Below, one piece after another: positions 1-8,046 of a stretch of DNA of 58,026 nt (positions are counted from its first letter, which is position 1; every line of letters begins with the position of its first letter). The notes below the pieces were generated by a model. The model saw only the letters and a program-made list of their open reading frames with translations, was not told the DNA's origin and did no database searches. The translations under genes were made by a program, and so were the position numbers. The stretch is from Oxalobacteraceae bacterium (GTDB taxonomy: Bacteria > Pseudomonadota > Gammaproteobacteria > Burkholderiales > Burkholderiaceae_D): the NCBI GenBank assembly GCA_010024875.1, contig RGFZ01000014.1, positions 1 through 58,026 of the forward strand. The letters run 5' to 3'.

Positions 1-797
1 TCGCATAGCGTGTGCACGACATCGATATTGGCCTTTTCATTCCAGCCGCCGATGTTGTAGGTCTCCCCCGGCTTGCCATCGGTCAGGATACAGCGTATCG
101 CGCTGCAATGATCGCCCACATAGAGCCAGTCGCGAACCTGCTGACCATCGCCATAGATAGGCAGCGGCTTGCCTGCCAGTGCATTGGCGATCATCAGAGG
201 CACCAGCTTTTCGGGAAATTGCAGCGGTCCGTAATTGTTCGAGCAATTGCTGGTCAGTACCGGCAAGCCATACGTGTGATGCCAGGCACGCACCAGATGG
301 TCTGATGCAGCCTTCGATGCTGAGTAGGGGCTGTTGGGTGCGTAGGGGGTGGTCTCGGAAAATGGCGGATCGGTCGGACTCAGGGTGCCGAATACCTCAT
401 CGGTCGACACATGCAGGAAGCGAAAATTATTCTTGTCGGCGTCGGACAGGCCAGCGCAGTAGGCGCGTGCTGCTTCCAGCAGACTGAAGGTGCCATCGAC
501 ATTGGTGCGAATGAAGTCCCCAGGGCCATGAATCGAGCGATCGACATGGCTCTCAGCAGCGAAATGCACAATAGCGCGAGGCTTGTGTGTTGCAATTAGC
601 TGATTGACTAATTCCCGATCGCAGATATCTCCCTTCACCAACTGATGACGGGAATCGCCTTCGATGGCGGCCAAATTGTCTGGATTGCCGGCGTAAGTCA
701 GCTTGTCCAGATTGATCACCGGCTCGTCCGTGGACGCCAGCCAGTCAAGTACGAAATTCGAGCCGATGAAGCCCGCGCCACCAGTTACCAGAATCAT
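1..797 (-). CDS. rfbB: dTDP-glucose 4,6-dehydratase, partial (3' end outside window)
   Basis: RmlB/RfbB converts dTDP-glucose to dTDP-4-keto-6-deoxyglucose, the second step of dTDP-rhamnose synthesis for LPS/O-antigen. About 265 residues are read from an ATG at 797. The protein opens with the Rossmann NAD-binding motif [11 protein letters not shown] and continues with [19 protein letters not shown] and the YSASKA catalytic Tyr/Lys motif, then SNCSNNYGP and RDWLYVGDH. These mark an extended SDR of the RmlB family, normally about 350 residues, so the C-terminal quarter lies to the left of the window. An AAGG Shine-Dalgarno lies 7 nt before the ATG. A weak promoter-like TTGGTA-N17-TAATAA precedes it on this strand. 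Other rml genes are expected to follow beyond the edge (inference). Confidence 0.95.
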   Translation of the reverse strand, partial: MILVTGGAGFIGSNFVLDWLASTDEPVINLDKLTYAGNPDNLAAIEGDSRHQLVKGDICDRELVNQLIATHKPRAIVHFAAESHVDRSIHGPGDFIRTNVDGTFSLLEAARAYCAGLSDADKNNFRFLHVSTDEVFGTLSPTDPPFSETTPYAPNSPYSASKAASDHLVRAWHHTYGLPVLTSNCSNNYGPLQFPEKLVPLMIANALAGKPLPIYGDGQQVRDWLYVGDHCSAIRCILTDGKPGETYNIGGWNEKANIDVVHTLC

Positions 798-934
798 TGA
801 GATGCCTTGTTAAAACGCCTTATTATTTGATTAACTTATTCATACCAAACACCCGACATTTTAACGGAGCGACGCATCCGCGAAGCAGACTCCCAAAAGA
901 ATCTCACCCTGATGCTTATCCAATTCCCTTGACA

Positions 935-966
935 AATAAAAAAGGCGTGTCTAGCGACACGCCTTT
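935..966 (-). terminator. rho-independent terminator of the 986-2170 gene
   Basis: A perfect 11-bp stem (941-951 with 956-966) and a 4-nt loop are followed, reading the minus strand, by an uninterrupted T run with further Ts. It lies 20 bp past the stop codon of the minus-strand gene ending at 986. It isolates that gene from rfbB, which is read in the same direction further left. Confidence 0.85.
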
Positions 967-985
967 GCAAGATGAATCCAGTGAA

Positions 986-2170
986 TTAAACGCGCTCGAA
1001 ACCTCTTAAACCTGACAAGCGGTTACCAATCCACGCTGCCCCCTTCGCTATGAAAGTACCAATGGCTTTGGCACCATGAGCTACGCCATGAGCAGCCACC
1101 CTGCCGGCGAACGCTATCGCACGTCCGCTTGCCATGGTTGCTTCACCAATAGCATGGGCAGCCTTATTCAAACCCTTGGCGATCACCTTTTCCGACACCT
1201 TGGCCGTTTCGCTTGTAGTGTCGACAATCCGATTAGCAGAACTCTTCAGGCGAGCGACCGCTTTGCCTTTGAATGCATCGCGGACCACATCCGCTGCAGT
1301 GATCGCCGCATCGCCGAGCCTTGATACCCCGGTGGACACCTTGTTTGTTATCTTGGCAGCCAACTCGCCGAGCGACGACTTCAGCTTTCTACCCACAGAG
1401 GACAACTCATTGTGCGCGAAAGAGAACGCATCTTGTACACCACCCGCCATACTTGACAAACGGGATTTAACCGACCGGCGAATACTGACTCTACCTTCAC
1501 TATTAAAGCAAGAAGATTCTGTATCGAGCTTTACCAAAGGCTCTGGACGTCGCTCACTGCATTTCTTGCTGCGAGACGCACGGACAACAGATTGCTCCCT
1601 CGGAGTTTCAGAGATCACGCTCGGCTGAGGGTCTGTTGGCTGGGATTGGGTTACGACAGGGGATGGAACAGACGAAATAAATCGTGATTCAAATAAGTTT
1701 CCATCTTGCGCTGAACCAGCATCCGCCTGAACTTCCGGAATTTCTTCATTCTTCAGAGATTCTCCGATGATTGTGCGCACTTCTTCGGCGGTCGAATCGA
1801 AATCACGACCCGTCGAATTTAGCGTTCCGCGCAGCTGTGCGCATTTTTCAGACGCCAAACCGAGATCATCAATATGGTTAAACGTAAATTCCAGCGCCAG
1901 AGCGAAACGTGCGGAATGATGGGGGTCATCACTGGCCAGCTCGGAAATCAATTGTTTTATTTGTTGTGCGAGAGCGCGAGTATCTTCAGTTTCTTCAGCA
2001 CCCCACAAAATAAGTACTGTGTTGGCGCGCTGGCGAGTATCAAAATTAAAAAAACGGTCGCTCAATTCCGCGCTTAGATTTGCGACTGTAACCGACTGAT
2101 TGACAGACGTCGCTGTCTCTGGAACATGAGGATTCATCGCTTTTTGAACAAACTGACCTTGAACAAACAT
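986..2170 (-). CDS. Unrecognised 394-residue protein with amphipathic, Ala/Gly-rich C-terminus
   Basis: I recognise no family. The ATG at 2170 has a GAGG Shine-Dalgarno 7 nt upstream, and a strong terminator follows the stop, so this is an autonomous single-gene unit. Residues 1-130 look globular and helical. Residues about 135-220 are Ser/Pro/Glu-rich and probably disordered. Residues about 230-390 are a string of basic, amphipathic or weakly hydrophobic helices rich in Ala, Gly and Lys, with motifs such as SGRAIAFAGRVAAHGVAHGAK and KAIGTFIAKGAAWIGNRL. There is no signal peptide and no clear transmembrane span. The gene is visibly more A+T-rich than its neighbours and splits polysaccharide genes from apaH, which suggests acquisition. 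A secreted or membrane-binding effector, or a phasin-like surface-binding protein, are possibilities only. Confidence 0.75.
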   Translation of the reverse strand: MFVQGQFVQKAMNPHVPETATSVNQSVTVANLSAELSDRFFNFDTRQRANTVLILWGAEETEDTRALAQQIKQLISELASDDPHHSARFALALEFTFNHIDDLGLASEKCAQLRGTLNSTGRDFDSTAEEVRTIIGESLKNEEIPEVQADAGSAQDGNLFESRFISSVPSPVVTQSQPTDPQPSVISETPREQSVVRASRSKKCSERRPEPLVKLDTESSCFNSEGRVSIRRSVKSRLSSMAGGVQDAFSFAHNELSSVGRKLKSSLGELAAKITNKVSTGVSRLGDAAITAADVVRDAFKGKAVARLKSSANRIVDTTSETAKVSEKVIAKGLNKAAHAIGEATMASGRAIAFAGRVAAHGVAHGAKAIGTFIAKGAAWIGNRLSGLRGFERV

Positions 2171-2437
2171 TATTACCTCACAAGAAAGTGGAAAGCCGTC
2201 TTGAGTGCTTCGCTTGAATAAGAAGTTTCAAACCGCGGCTGAAATATCCGTGGCAGATTTACGATGTTTTCAGTCAAGTGGACGCGTTTGAGGCAGCTAT
2301 CGAACTATTTCAATTAAAATGTTCCGGTGGGCATCAAATTTCTTGCCAAGACGCTTGAGCGTATTTTTCGAGAAGCTAACGTAGCTGGCGCAGTCAAAAC
2401 ACGATCCCCTTAACTTGCTAACCGAGTGATCTCCGCG

Positions 2438-3274
2438 ATGTCTGACATGACTACCCTTCCGGTTTTTGCTGTAGGAGACCTGCAAGGTTGTCTTGGACAA
2501 CTAGATTTATTGCTGGATGGCATTGAGGCAGCAACTCCGGATGCCCGGTTCGTGTTTGTCGGCGACCTGGTCAATCGCGGCCCGGACTCGCTGGGTTGTC
2601 TGCGACGGATTCGGGCCATGGGTGACAGTGCGCAGCTGGTGCTGGGCAATCACGACCTTCATTTACTCGCGGTCGCTCATGGCATTCGGCCACCAGGTCG
2701 CTCTGATACGCTAGACGACCTGCTTGCCGCACCTGACCGCGATGATTTGCTGAACTGGCTCAGACAACAGCCGCTGGCTCTGATGGCCGAAGGGCACCTG
2801 ATCGTGCATGCCGGCGTACTGCCCCAATGGACGACGGAGCAGACGCTCTCACTCGCAGATGAAGTATCAGCAGTGCTGAGAGGCAGCGATTGGCTGGATT
2901 TTCTTGCCCAGATGTATGGCAATGAACCTGCGCGCTGGCGCGACGATCTGCAAGGTGCGAACAGACTCCGCTGTGTGGTGAATGCACTGACCCGGGTGCG
3001 TTTTTGTACCGCTGAAGGAGCGATGGAATTCGCTACCAAGGAAGGGCCTGATCAACCACCCTCCGGCTATATGCCATGGTTCGACGTACCGGCACGACTG
3101 ACGCAAGACACCCCCATCGTCTTCGGGCACTGGTCGACACTGGGACTGATACTGAGACCGAACATCATCGGACTGGATACAGGCTGTGTCTGGGGCGGCA
3201 AGCTCAGCGCACTGCGCTTGTCAAACCGTCAGTTGGTGCAAGTCGACTGCCCGCAGCATCAGAAGCCGGGCTAA
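2438..3274 (+). CDS. apaH: Bis(5'-nucleosyl)-tetraphosphatase, symmetrical
   Basis: ApaH splits Ap4A into two ADP, controlling dinucleoside polyphosphates and RNA caps. The metallophosphoesterase signature is complete: GDLQGC near the N-terminus, [10 protein letters not shown], the GNHD box, HAGV and the C-terminal FGHW and [10 protein letters not shown]. The length of about 278 residues suits the family. A GTG at 2426 is an alternative in-frame start; the ATG at 2438 or that at 2447 gives the usual short N-terminus, and no strong Shine-Dalgarno decides between them. Its 3' end overlaps the convergent plsC-like gene by 71 bp, so the two transcripts are antisense over their tails. Confidence 0.95.
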   Translation: MSDMTTLPVFAVGDLQGCLGQLDLLLDGIEAATPDARFVFVGDLVNRGPDSLGCLRRIRAMGDSAQLVLGNHDLHLLAVAHGIRPPGRSDTLDDLLAAPDRDDLLNWLRQQPLALMAEGHLIVHAGVLPQWTTEQTLSLADEVSAVLRGSDWLDFLAQMYGNEPARWRDDLQGANRLRCVVNALTRVRFCTAEGAMEFATKEGPDQPPSGYMPWFDVPARLTQDTPIVFGHWSTLGLILRPNIIGLDTGCVWGGKLSALRLSNRQLVQVDCPQHQKPG

Positions 3275-3992
3275 GTGCATTCGACACCAGTTCTCTTGCA
3301 GCAGCCGCCAGCTCACGACGGTGCGCGCCATCGGTGGGTATCGCTGGTAGGCGAATCAGTTCGGCATGCATGCCGCCGCTCTTCAGAATAGCGATCACAC
3401 TCTCAACAAATGTCATCTCGCCGATAAAGTCTGCCGAGTCATGCAAGCCCCCATCGGCGTCCAGATAGCGTAGCGCGTAGGGTTGTACCGGCACTTCAGC
3501 CTCGATCGCTGCCTCGAATAAATTCGCATGAAAAGGCAGCACCGTGCCTTGCGGCGCGGTCGTACCCTCGGGGAAGAAAGCGACGCGCTCGCCATCATGG
3601 ATACTTTTCACTAGCCCGGCATAAATCCTTCGTACATCGCGCTGTTTGCCACGCGCGATAAAGATCGTTCCGGTGTTTTCACACAGCCAGCCAATCAGGG
3701 GCCAGCTTCGAATATCGGATTTCGCTACGAAGCGGCACGGATGGATGGTATTCATCACAAAGATGTCCAACCACGAAATGTGATTGCAGACGATCAGCGC
3801 CGGCGATACAGGCTCGCGCTGCGCACTATCGTTGATGGAGAAAGACACGCCGCAGATAGCCACCAGCTGGCGCGACCAGCGCTGTATGCGGCGCTCCCGA
3901 CCTGCTGCACCAAGAAAAGGAAACAGCAGCGCCACCTTGAGCAGTCCCACTACCAGATGCCAGGCAAGTCTGGCCAGACCCCATACCGGCAT
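3204..3992 (-). CDS. plsC: 1-acyl-sn-glycerol-3-phosphate acyltransferase family protein
   Basis: This membrane-associated acyltransferase of the PlsC family probably adds the second acyl chain to lysophosphatidic acid. The acyltransferase blocks are in order: NHISWLD (the HX4D catalytic motif), then [12 protein letters not shown], then FPEGTT, then VQPYALRY. The N-terminal 30 residues are hydrophobic and Trp-rich, suggesting membrane contact. The ATG at 3992 lies 5 bp past the stop of the dihydroorotase-like gene; an in-frame TTG at 4001 overlaps that stop and is a possible coupled start. It is the last gene of the pyr operon. Its 3' end runs 71 bp into apaH on the other strand. An ornithine-lipid or other lyso-lipid acyltransferase cannot be excluded. 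Confidence 0.88.
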   Translation of the reverse strand: MPVWGLARLAWHLVVGLLKVALLFPFLGAAGRERRIQRWSRQLVAICGVSFSINDSAQREPVSPALIVCNHISWLDIFVMNTIHPCRFVAKSDIRSWPLIGWLCENTGTIFIARGKQRDVRRIYAGLVKSIHDGERVAFFPEGTTAPQGTVLPFHANLFEAAIEAEVPVQPYALRYLDADGGLHDSADFIGEMTFVESVIAILKSGGMHAELIRLPAIPTDGAHRRELAAAARELVSNALSPASDAAGSRLAPTDGLTSAVR

Positions 3993-3997
3993 GATGA

Positions 3998-5281
3998 TCA
4001 ACGGCTGTAGGCGACACGGCCGGACACGATGGTGTGCCTGACCTGACCCTGTAGCTCGTAACCAAGAAACGGTGTGTGCTTTCCCTGACTGACAATGACG
4101 GGTGCTTCGACCTTCCAGCGCGCGTTCGGGTCGAAGATGCAGACATCGGCGATGCTACCCAGCGAGAGCTTGCCGGCATCGATTCCGGCTACGCGGGCGG
4201 CATCGCAGGTAATGCGGGCAATCGCCTTGGAAAGTCCGTTCTTGCTTTTCAAATGATCCTCAGCCCACTTGAGCGACAATGACAGCAGCAGCTCCAGGCC
4301 TGTCGCACCGGGAGAGGCTTCGCCAAAGGGCAGCAGCTTCTCATCGTCATCAACCGGTGTGTGGTCCGAGCAGATCGCGTCGACCGTGCCATCAGCCAGC
4401 GCCTCGCGTATCGCATCACGGTCGCGCTGGCTGCGCAGCGGCGGCGAGAGTCTGGCGTTGGGATCGAAGAAACCGATATCGTGATCGGTCAGGTGCACAT
4501 GGTGTGCGCCGACATCGCAACTGACGCGCAAGCCCTCGGCCTTGGCGGCTCGAACCAGCGCGATCCCATCAGAAGATGACAAGCGGCACAGATGCACGCG
4601 CGCGCCGGTAGAACGCATCAGTTCGAAGATCGTGTGCAGGGCAATGGTCTCACTCATCACCGGAACGCCGGACAGTCCCAGCCGGGACGCTAGCGGTCCG
4701 CTGTGCGCGGTGCCACCCTTGCCCAGATGCGGATCCTGCGGACGCAGCCAAACGGTATATCCATAGGTTTGCGCGTACTGCATCGCGCGCATCAGCACGG
4801 TGGTGTCTTCAATCGGCTCTTCGGCCTGCGCAAAACCCACGCAACCCGCTTCGGTCAATTCGGCCATCTCGGTCAGCTCGCGCCCCTTCAATCCTACCGT
4901 CAGCGCACCGAGCGGGTAGACATGCGATTGATTCATTAGCCGCGCCCGGTGCACGAGCATCTCGACCAACCCCGGCTCATCCAACACGGGATCGGTGTCT
5001 GGCGGGCACAGCAGACTGGTCACGCCGCCAGCCAGTGCCGATTGCAATTCGGATTCGAGGGTTGCCTTGTATTCATAACCGGGTTCACGCAGACGAACCG
5101 ACAAATCCACGAGACCCGGTGAGATGATCAGTCCGCTGGCATCGATGGTCTGGTCGGCACCGAAGCCATCGGGTGCCTTGCCAACCGATGCAATCTTGCC
5201 ATCCGCAATGAATACATCGTGTGAAGCGTCAATGTTGTTGGCCGGATCGATCACGCGGCCATTTTTGATATGTAGTCTCAT
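3998..5281 (-). CDS. pyrC: Dihydroorotase-like protein PyrC', probably non-catalytic
   Basis: This amidohydrolase-fold protein of about 427 residues resembles class I dihydroorotase but has lost the metal site. The usual HxH after the first strand is S61-x-R63 (VDLSVRLREPG). The FSDDG-type motif reads FAQAEE, the later two metal histidines are replaced (WLRPQD and CRLSSSDG), and only the CSDHTP aspartate survives. In Pseudomonas an inactive PyrC' of this kind is a structural partner of aspartate transcarbamoylase; its place directly after pyrB fits that role. A true dihydroorotase should therefore be encoded elsewhere. The start is the ATG at 5281 with AGGA upstream; an in-frame TTG at 5290 sits too close to that site. 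The gap from pyrB is 32 bp. Confidence 0.92.
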   Translation of the reverse strand: MRLHIKNGRVIDPANNIDASHDVFIADGKIASVGKAPDGFGADQTIDASGLIISPGLVDLSVRLREPGYEYKATLESELQSALAGGVTSLLCPPDTDPVLDEPGLVEMLVHRARLMNQSHVYPLGALTVGLKGRELTEMAELTEAGCVGFAQAEEPIEDTTVLMRAMQYAQTYGYTVWLRPQDPHLGKGGTAHSGPLASRLGLSGVPVMSETIALHTIFELMRSTGARVHLCRLSSSDGIALVRAAKAEGLRVSCDVGAHHVHLTDHDIGFFDPNARLSPPLRSQRDRDAIREALADGTVDAICSDHTPVDDDEKLLPFGEASPGATGLELLLSLSLKWAEDHLKSKNGLSKAIARITCDAARVAGIDAGKLSLGSIADVCIFDPNARWKVEAPVIVSQGKHTPFLGYELQGQVRHTIVSGRVAYSR

Positions 5282-5313
5282 CTCATTCAATTCCTGCTTG
5301 CGCTGTTAGCCAC

Positions 5314-6273
5314 TCAAGCGCCCGCCAGCATGCTCATCACGGCCATGCGCACTGCGATACCAAAGGTCACCTGTGGAAGAATCACTGCCTGCGCGCCATC
5401 GGCCACGGCCGAGTCGATCTCTACGCCACGATTCATCGGCCCCGGATGCATCACGATCGCATCGGGTTTCGCCAGCGCCAACCGCTCGGGCGTGAGTCCG
5501 TAACTCTTGAAATATTCCTGCGCCGACGGCAGTAGCGCGCCGGTCATGCGCTCATTTTGCAAGCGCAGCATGATGATCACGTCCACGCCCTTCAAGCCCT
5601 CATTCATGTCGTTGAAAACGCGCAAGCCCATTTGCTCAAGGCCACCCGGCAGCAAGGTGCGCGGCCCAATCGCACGCACCTCCGGCACGCCCAGCGTCGT
5701 CAGGCCATGAATGTCAGAACGCGCGACGCGACTATGCAAAATGTCGCCAACAATCGCTACGGTCAGATTAGTGAAGTCTTTTTTGTAATGCCGGATGGTG
5801 TACATGTCCAGCAAACCCTGAGTGGGGTGCGCATGGCGACCATCGCCCGCATTCACCACATGCACATGCTGCTGATGGGTTTCGGTCAGGTGGCGAGCGA
5901 TCAGATACGGCGCGCCTGATTGCGAATGACGCACGACGAACATATCGGCGTGCATCGCAGCGAGATTGTCTATCGTGTCAAGCAGCGACTCACCCTTGCT
6001 GGCCGATGAAGCAGAAATGTTCAGGTTGATCACATCTGCCGACAATCGCTTGGACGCGATTTCGAAGGTGGTGCGGGTGCGCGTGGAATTCTCAAAAAAA
6101 AGATTAAAGACGCTCTTGCCCCGCATGAGCGGGACTTTTTTTACCTCACGATCGCTGACACTCACGAACGACGCTGCCGTGTCGAGTATGCGAGTGATCA
6201 TCGCCTTTGGCAGGCCTTCCAGCGTGAGCAGATGCTGCAGCTCGCCGTGCTTGTTAAGTTGGGGGTTATGCAT
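5314..6273 (-). CDS. pyrB: Aspartate carbamoyltransferase catalytic subunit
   Basis: PyrB joins carbamoyl phosphate and aspartate to make N-carbamoyl-aspartate, the committed step of pyrimidine synthesis. The carbamoyl-phosphate signature [13 protein letters not shown], the HPTQGLLD motif and the C-terminal MHPGPMNRG are all present in a 319-residue protein, normal for the catalytic chain. The start codon overlaps the end of pyrR by 8 bp, indicating translational coupling. No PyrI regulatory chain lies here; together with the inactive PyrC' downstream, this suggests the large PyrB-PyrC' type of transcarbamoylase (inference). Confidence 0.97.
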   Translation of the reverse strand: MHNPQLNKHGELQHLLTLEGLPKAMITRILDTAASFVSVSDREVKKVPLMRGKSVFNLFFENSTRTRTTFEIASKRLSADVINLNISASSASKGESLLDTIDNLAAMHADMFVVRHSQSGAPYLIARHLTETHQQHVHVVNAGDGRHAHPTQGLLDMYTIRHYKKDFTNLTVAIVGDILHSRVARSDIHGLTTLGVPEVRAIGPRTLLPGGLEQMGLRVFNDMNEGLKGVDVIIMLRLQNERMTGALLPSAQEYFKSYGLTPERLALAKPDAIVMHPGPMNRGVEIDSAVADGAQAVILPQVTFGIAVRMAVMSMLAGA

Positions 6274-6769
6274 GATCTACGCTCAGGGAAAGTCGTCCAT
6301 CCTCGGCTTTTTGCAGCACGAGGGTCTGTTGCTCCGGCAGCGTGACAGTCGCTGCGACAAAGTCGGCAGCGATCGGCAGCTCTCGCCCGCCACGATCGAC
6401 CAGCGCTGCGAGCATGATCTTTCCGGGTCTGCCGTAATCGAACAGCGTATTGATCGCAGCACGGGTGGTACGACCGGTGTAGAGCACATCATCGACCAGC
6501 AAGATGTTCGCTCCTTCGACCTCGAAAGGTATCTGGCTTGGGCGTACCTCTTCCTTGAGCCCTCGCTTCGCATAATCATCGCGATAAAAAGACACGTCGA
6601 TGTAGCCCACTGTGCTCACGTCAAGTGACTTTGCAAGACGTTCTGCAAGCCAGGCGCCGCCAGAGTAGATGCCGACCAGCGCTAGCCGCGGCGCGCCGGC
6701 AAGCGCGGCCTTCAGGCCATGCTCGAGCTGCTGAAAGAGCTTCTCGGCGTCGAGTTCAGGATGGGTCAT
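6266..6769 (-). CDS. pyrR: PyrR-type uracil phosphoribosyltransferase / pyrimidine regulator
   Basis: This is a phosphoribosyltransferase-fold protein of about 167 residues with the PRPP-binding loop [17 protein letters not shown] and the hood region [16 protein letters not shown] typical of PyrR. In Gram-positives PyrR binds pyr mRNA to control attenuation and also has uracil phosphoribosyltransferase activity; in betaproteobacteria the RNA role is not settled. I start it at the ATG at 6769 ([10 protein letters not shown]) rather than at a longer in-frame start at 6820 inside ruvX. It overlaps ruvX by 14 bp and pyrB by 8 bp, so the four genes are tightly coupled. I saw no PyrR-type attenuator in the short junctions. 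Confidence 0.92.
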   Translation of the reverse strand: MTHPELDAEKLFQQLEHGLKAALAGAPRLALVGIYSGGAWLAERLAKSLDVSTVGYIDVSFYRDDYAKRGLKEEVRPSQIPFEVEGANILLVDDVLYTGRTTRAAINTLFDYGRPGKIMLAALVDRGGRELPIAADFVAATVTLPEQQTLVLQKAEDGRLSLSVDHA

Positions 6770-7145
6770 GAGTGTCGAAGTATTGTTGGAGTATGAGCGC
6801 CGCCGCTTCGCTGTCCACATGCTCGCCGCGCGCCGGATTCAGCACCACGGAGGTGTAACGTTCATCCACCAGCGTGGTGGGCAATCCGAAACGGCCATTC
6901 ATCTGGTTCGCAAATCGCCGGCAGCGCACGCTCATCTCGTGCTCCGCGCCGTCAGGATGCAGCGGCAAGCCGACCACCACTGCCTCTGGCTGCCATTCGC
7001 TCACTAGCGCGGCAATCGCCGAAAACTTTGCATCATTCGTTGCAGCATCAATCACCGCCAGCGGTTGAGCCTGCTTCAGCAAACGATTGCCGACGGCAAC
7101 GCCAATCCGGCGCAAACCGAAATCGAAGGCTATCACCGTGCTCAT
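6756..7145 (-). CDS. ruvX: Putative pre-16S rRNA nuclease RuvX (YqgF)
   Basis: A 129-residue RNase H-like protein of the YqgF/RuvX family, implicated in maturing the 5' end of 16S rRNA. The conserved elements are visible: FDFGLRRIGVAVG at the N-terminus, VVVGLPLHPDG, the LVDERYTS motif and the acidic C-terminal HVDSEAAALILQQ. The length is typical. The ATG at 7145 opens the protein directly at the first catalytic strand. It sits between yqgE (90-bp gap) and pyrR (14-bp overlap); yqgE-ruvX-pyrR-pyrB is a common proteobacterial order. Confidence 0.95.
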   Translation of the reverse strand: MSTVIAFDFGLRRIGVAVGNRLLKQAQPLAVIDAATNDAKFSAIAALVSEWQPEAVVVGLPLHPDGAEHEMSVRCRRFANQMNGRFGLPTTLVDERYTSVVLNPARGEHVDSEAAALILQQYFDTHDPS

Positions 7146-7235
7146 CTCAGTTGCATAATCGAGAGGTCACTCTGCTGAGCTGACAGGTCGATGGCAAAGC
7201 GGTGCGACGCGACGGGCAGCCTGACCAAGCAGGCT

Positions 7236-7895
7236 CTACGCATGTCCGGCTTCACCCGAAAGCATGGAAGGATCAATGCCCAGTAGGCTCATGGCTGCGA
7301 CAAAGCGCTGCTCGACTGGCGTATCAAACAAAATCGTCGTATCGGCTCGAACCGTGAGCCAGCCATTGCGCAGTATTTCCTCTTCGAGCTGGCCCGCGCT
7401 CCATCCCGCGCATCCGAGGGTGACCAGCAGCCGTTGCGGACCGTCGCCGCGCGCGGCAGCTTCCAGCACATCGCGGGAGGTAGTTAGCGCGACTTCATCG
7501 GACACAGTGAGTGACGAGTTGTAATCGTCAGCCGGCGCATGCAGCACGAAGCCGCGCTCAACCTGCACCGGACCGCCGAACATCACCGGACCACGCGCCG
7601 CAGTACTGCCATGCGGATCGATCTCGAGCGACAAGTCGAGTCGCTCGAACAGCACATCCATGGTCATGTCGGTGGGACGGTTGATGATCATGCCCAGTGC
7701 CCCGCCATCATTGTGCTCGCAGATATAGACGACGGTACCGCCGAAGATAGGATCTAGCATTGAGGGCATGGCGATCAGAAAATGATCCGCGAGCTGCAGC
7801 GGCGGAAGGGAGTTGCCGGTGTTGGAGGAAAAATCGTCGGCACCCGCGCCAGGCGCGGAGGAGGAAGGAGATTGATGCTTGCCTTGCTTGGCCAT
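7236..7895 (-). CDS. YqgE/AlgH family protein (DUF179)
   Basis: A 219-residue UPF0301 protein of unknown biochemical role; AlgH in Pseudomonas was named from alginate regulation. After a low-complexity Ser/Gly N-terminus of about 30 residues, the conserved core begins with LADHFLIAMPSM, followed by GGTVVYICEHNDGGALGMIINRP, VMFGGPVQVERGFVLH and LVTLGCAGWSAGQLEEEI, all diagnostic. The 30-residue extension may mean that translation begins further in, but the next good in-frame methionine lies within the core, so the ATG at 7895 is kept. It is the first gene of the ruvX-pyr operon and is divergent from the photolyase. Confidence 0.93.
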   Translation of the reverse strand: MAKQGKHQSPSSSAPGAGADDFSSNTGNSLPPLQLADHFLIAMPSMLDPIFGGTVVYICEHNDGGALGMIINRPTDMTMDVLFERLDLSLEIDPHGSTAARGPVMFGGPVQVERGFVLHAPADDYNSSLTVSDEVALTTSRDVLEAAARGDGPQRLLVTLGCAGWSAGQLEEEILRNGWLTVRADTTILFDTPVEQRFVAAMSLLGIDPSMLSGEAGHA

Positions 7896-8046
7896 GCGCC
7901 GATTTTATCAGCTTTGCGAGCCAAGCCGCCGTCCTCTGAAAGCGGCCGCGACATCTTTTAGTGCGAAACGGCTACACTCCCCGGAGGGCTTGCTCTCCTG
8001 CTCGCCCATCTGTTTCGCTTTCCCCCTTTCCCCATCAGAGACGCCG

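Noticed and set aside
2297-2500. A 67-codon open frame on the minus strand across the apaH start, with a basic Cys-containing product.
   Set aside because: It overlaps the start of apaH, has no ribosome site, and resembles nothing I know; it is more likely chance.
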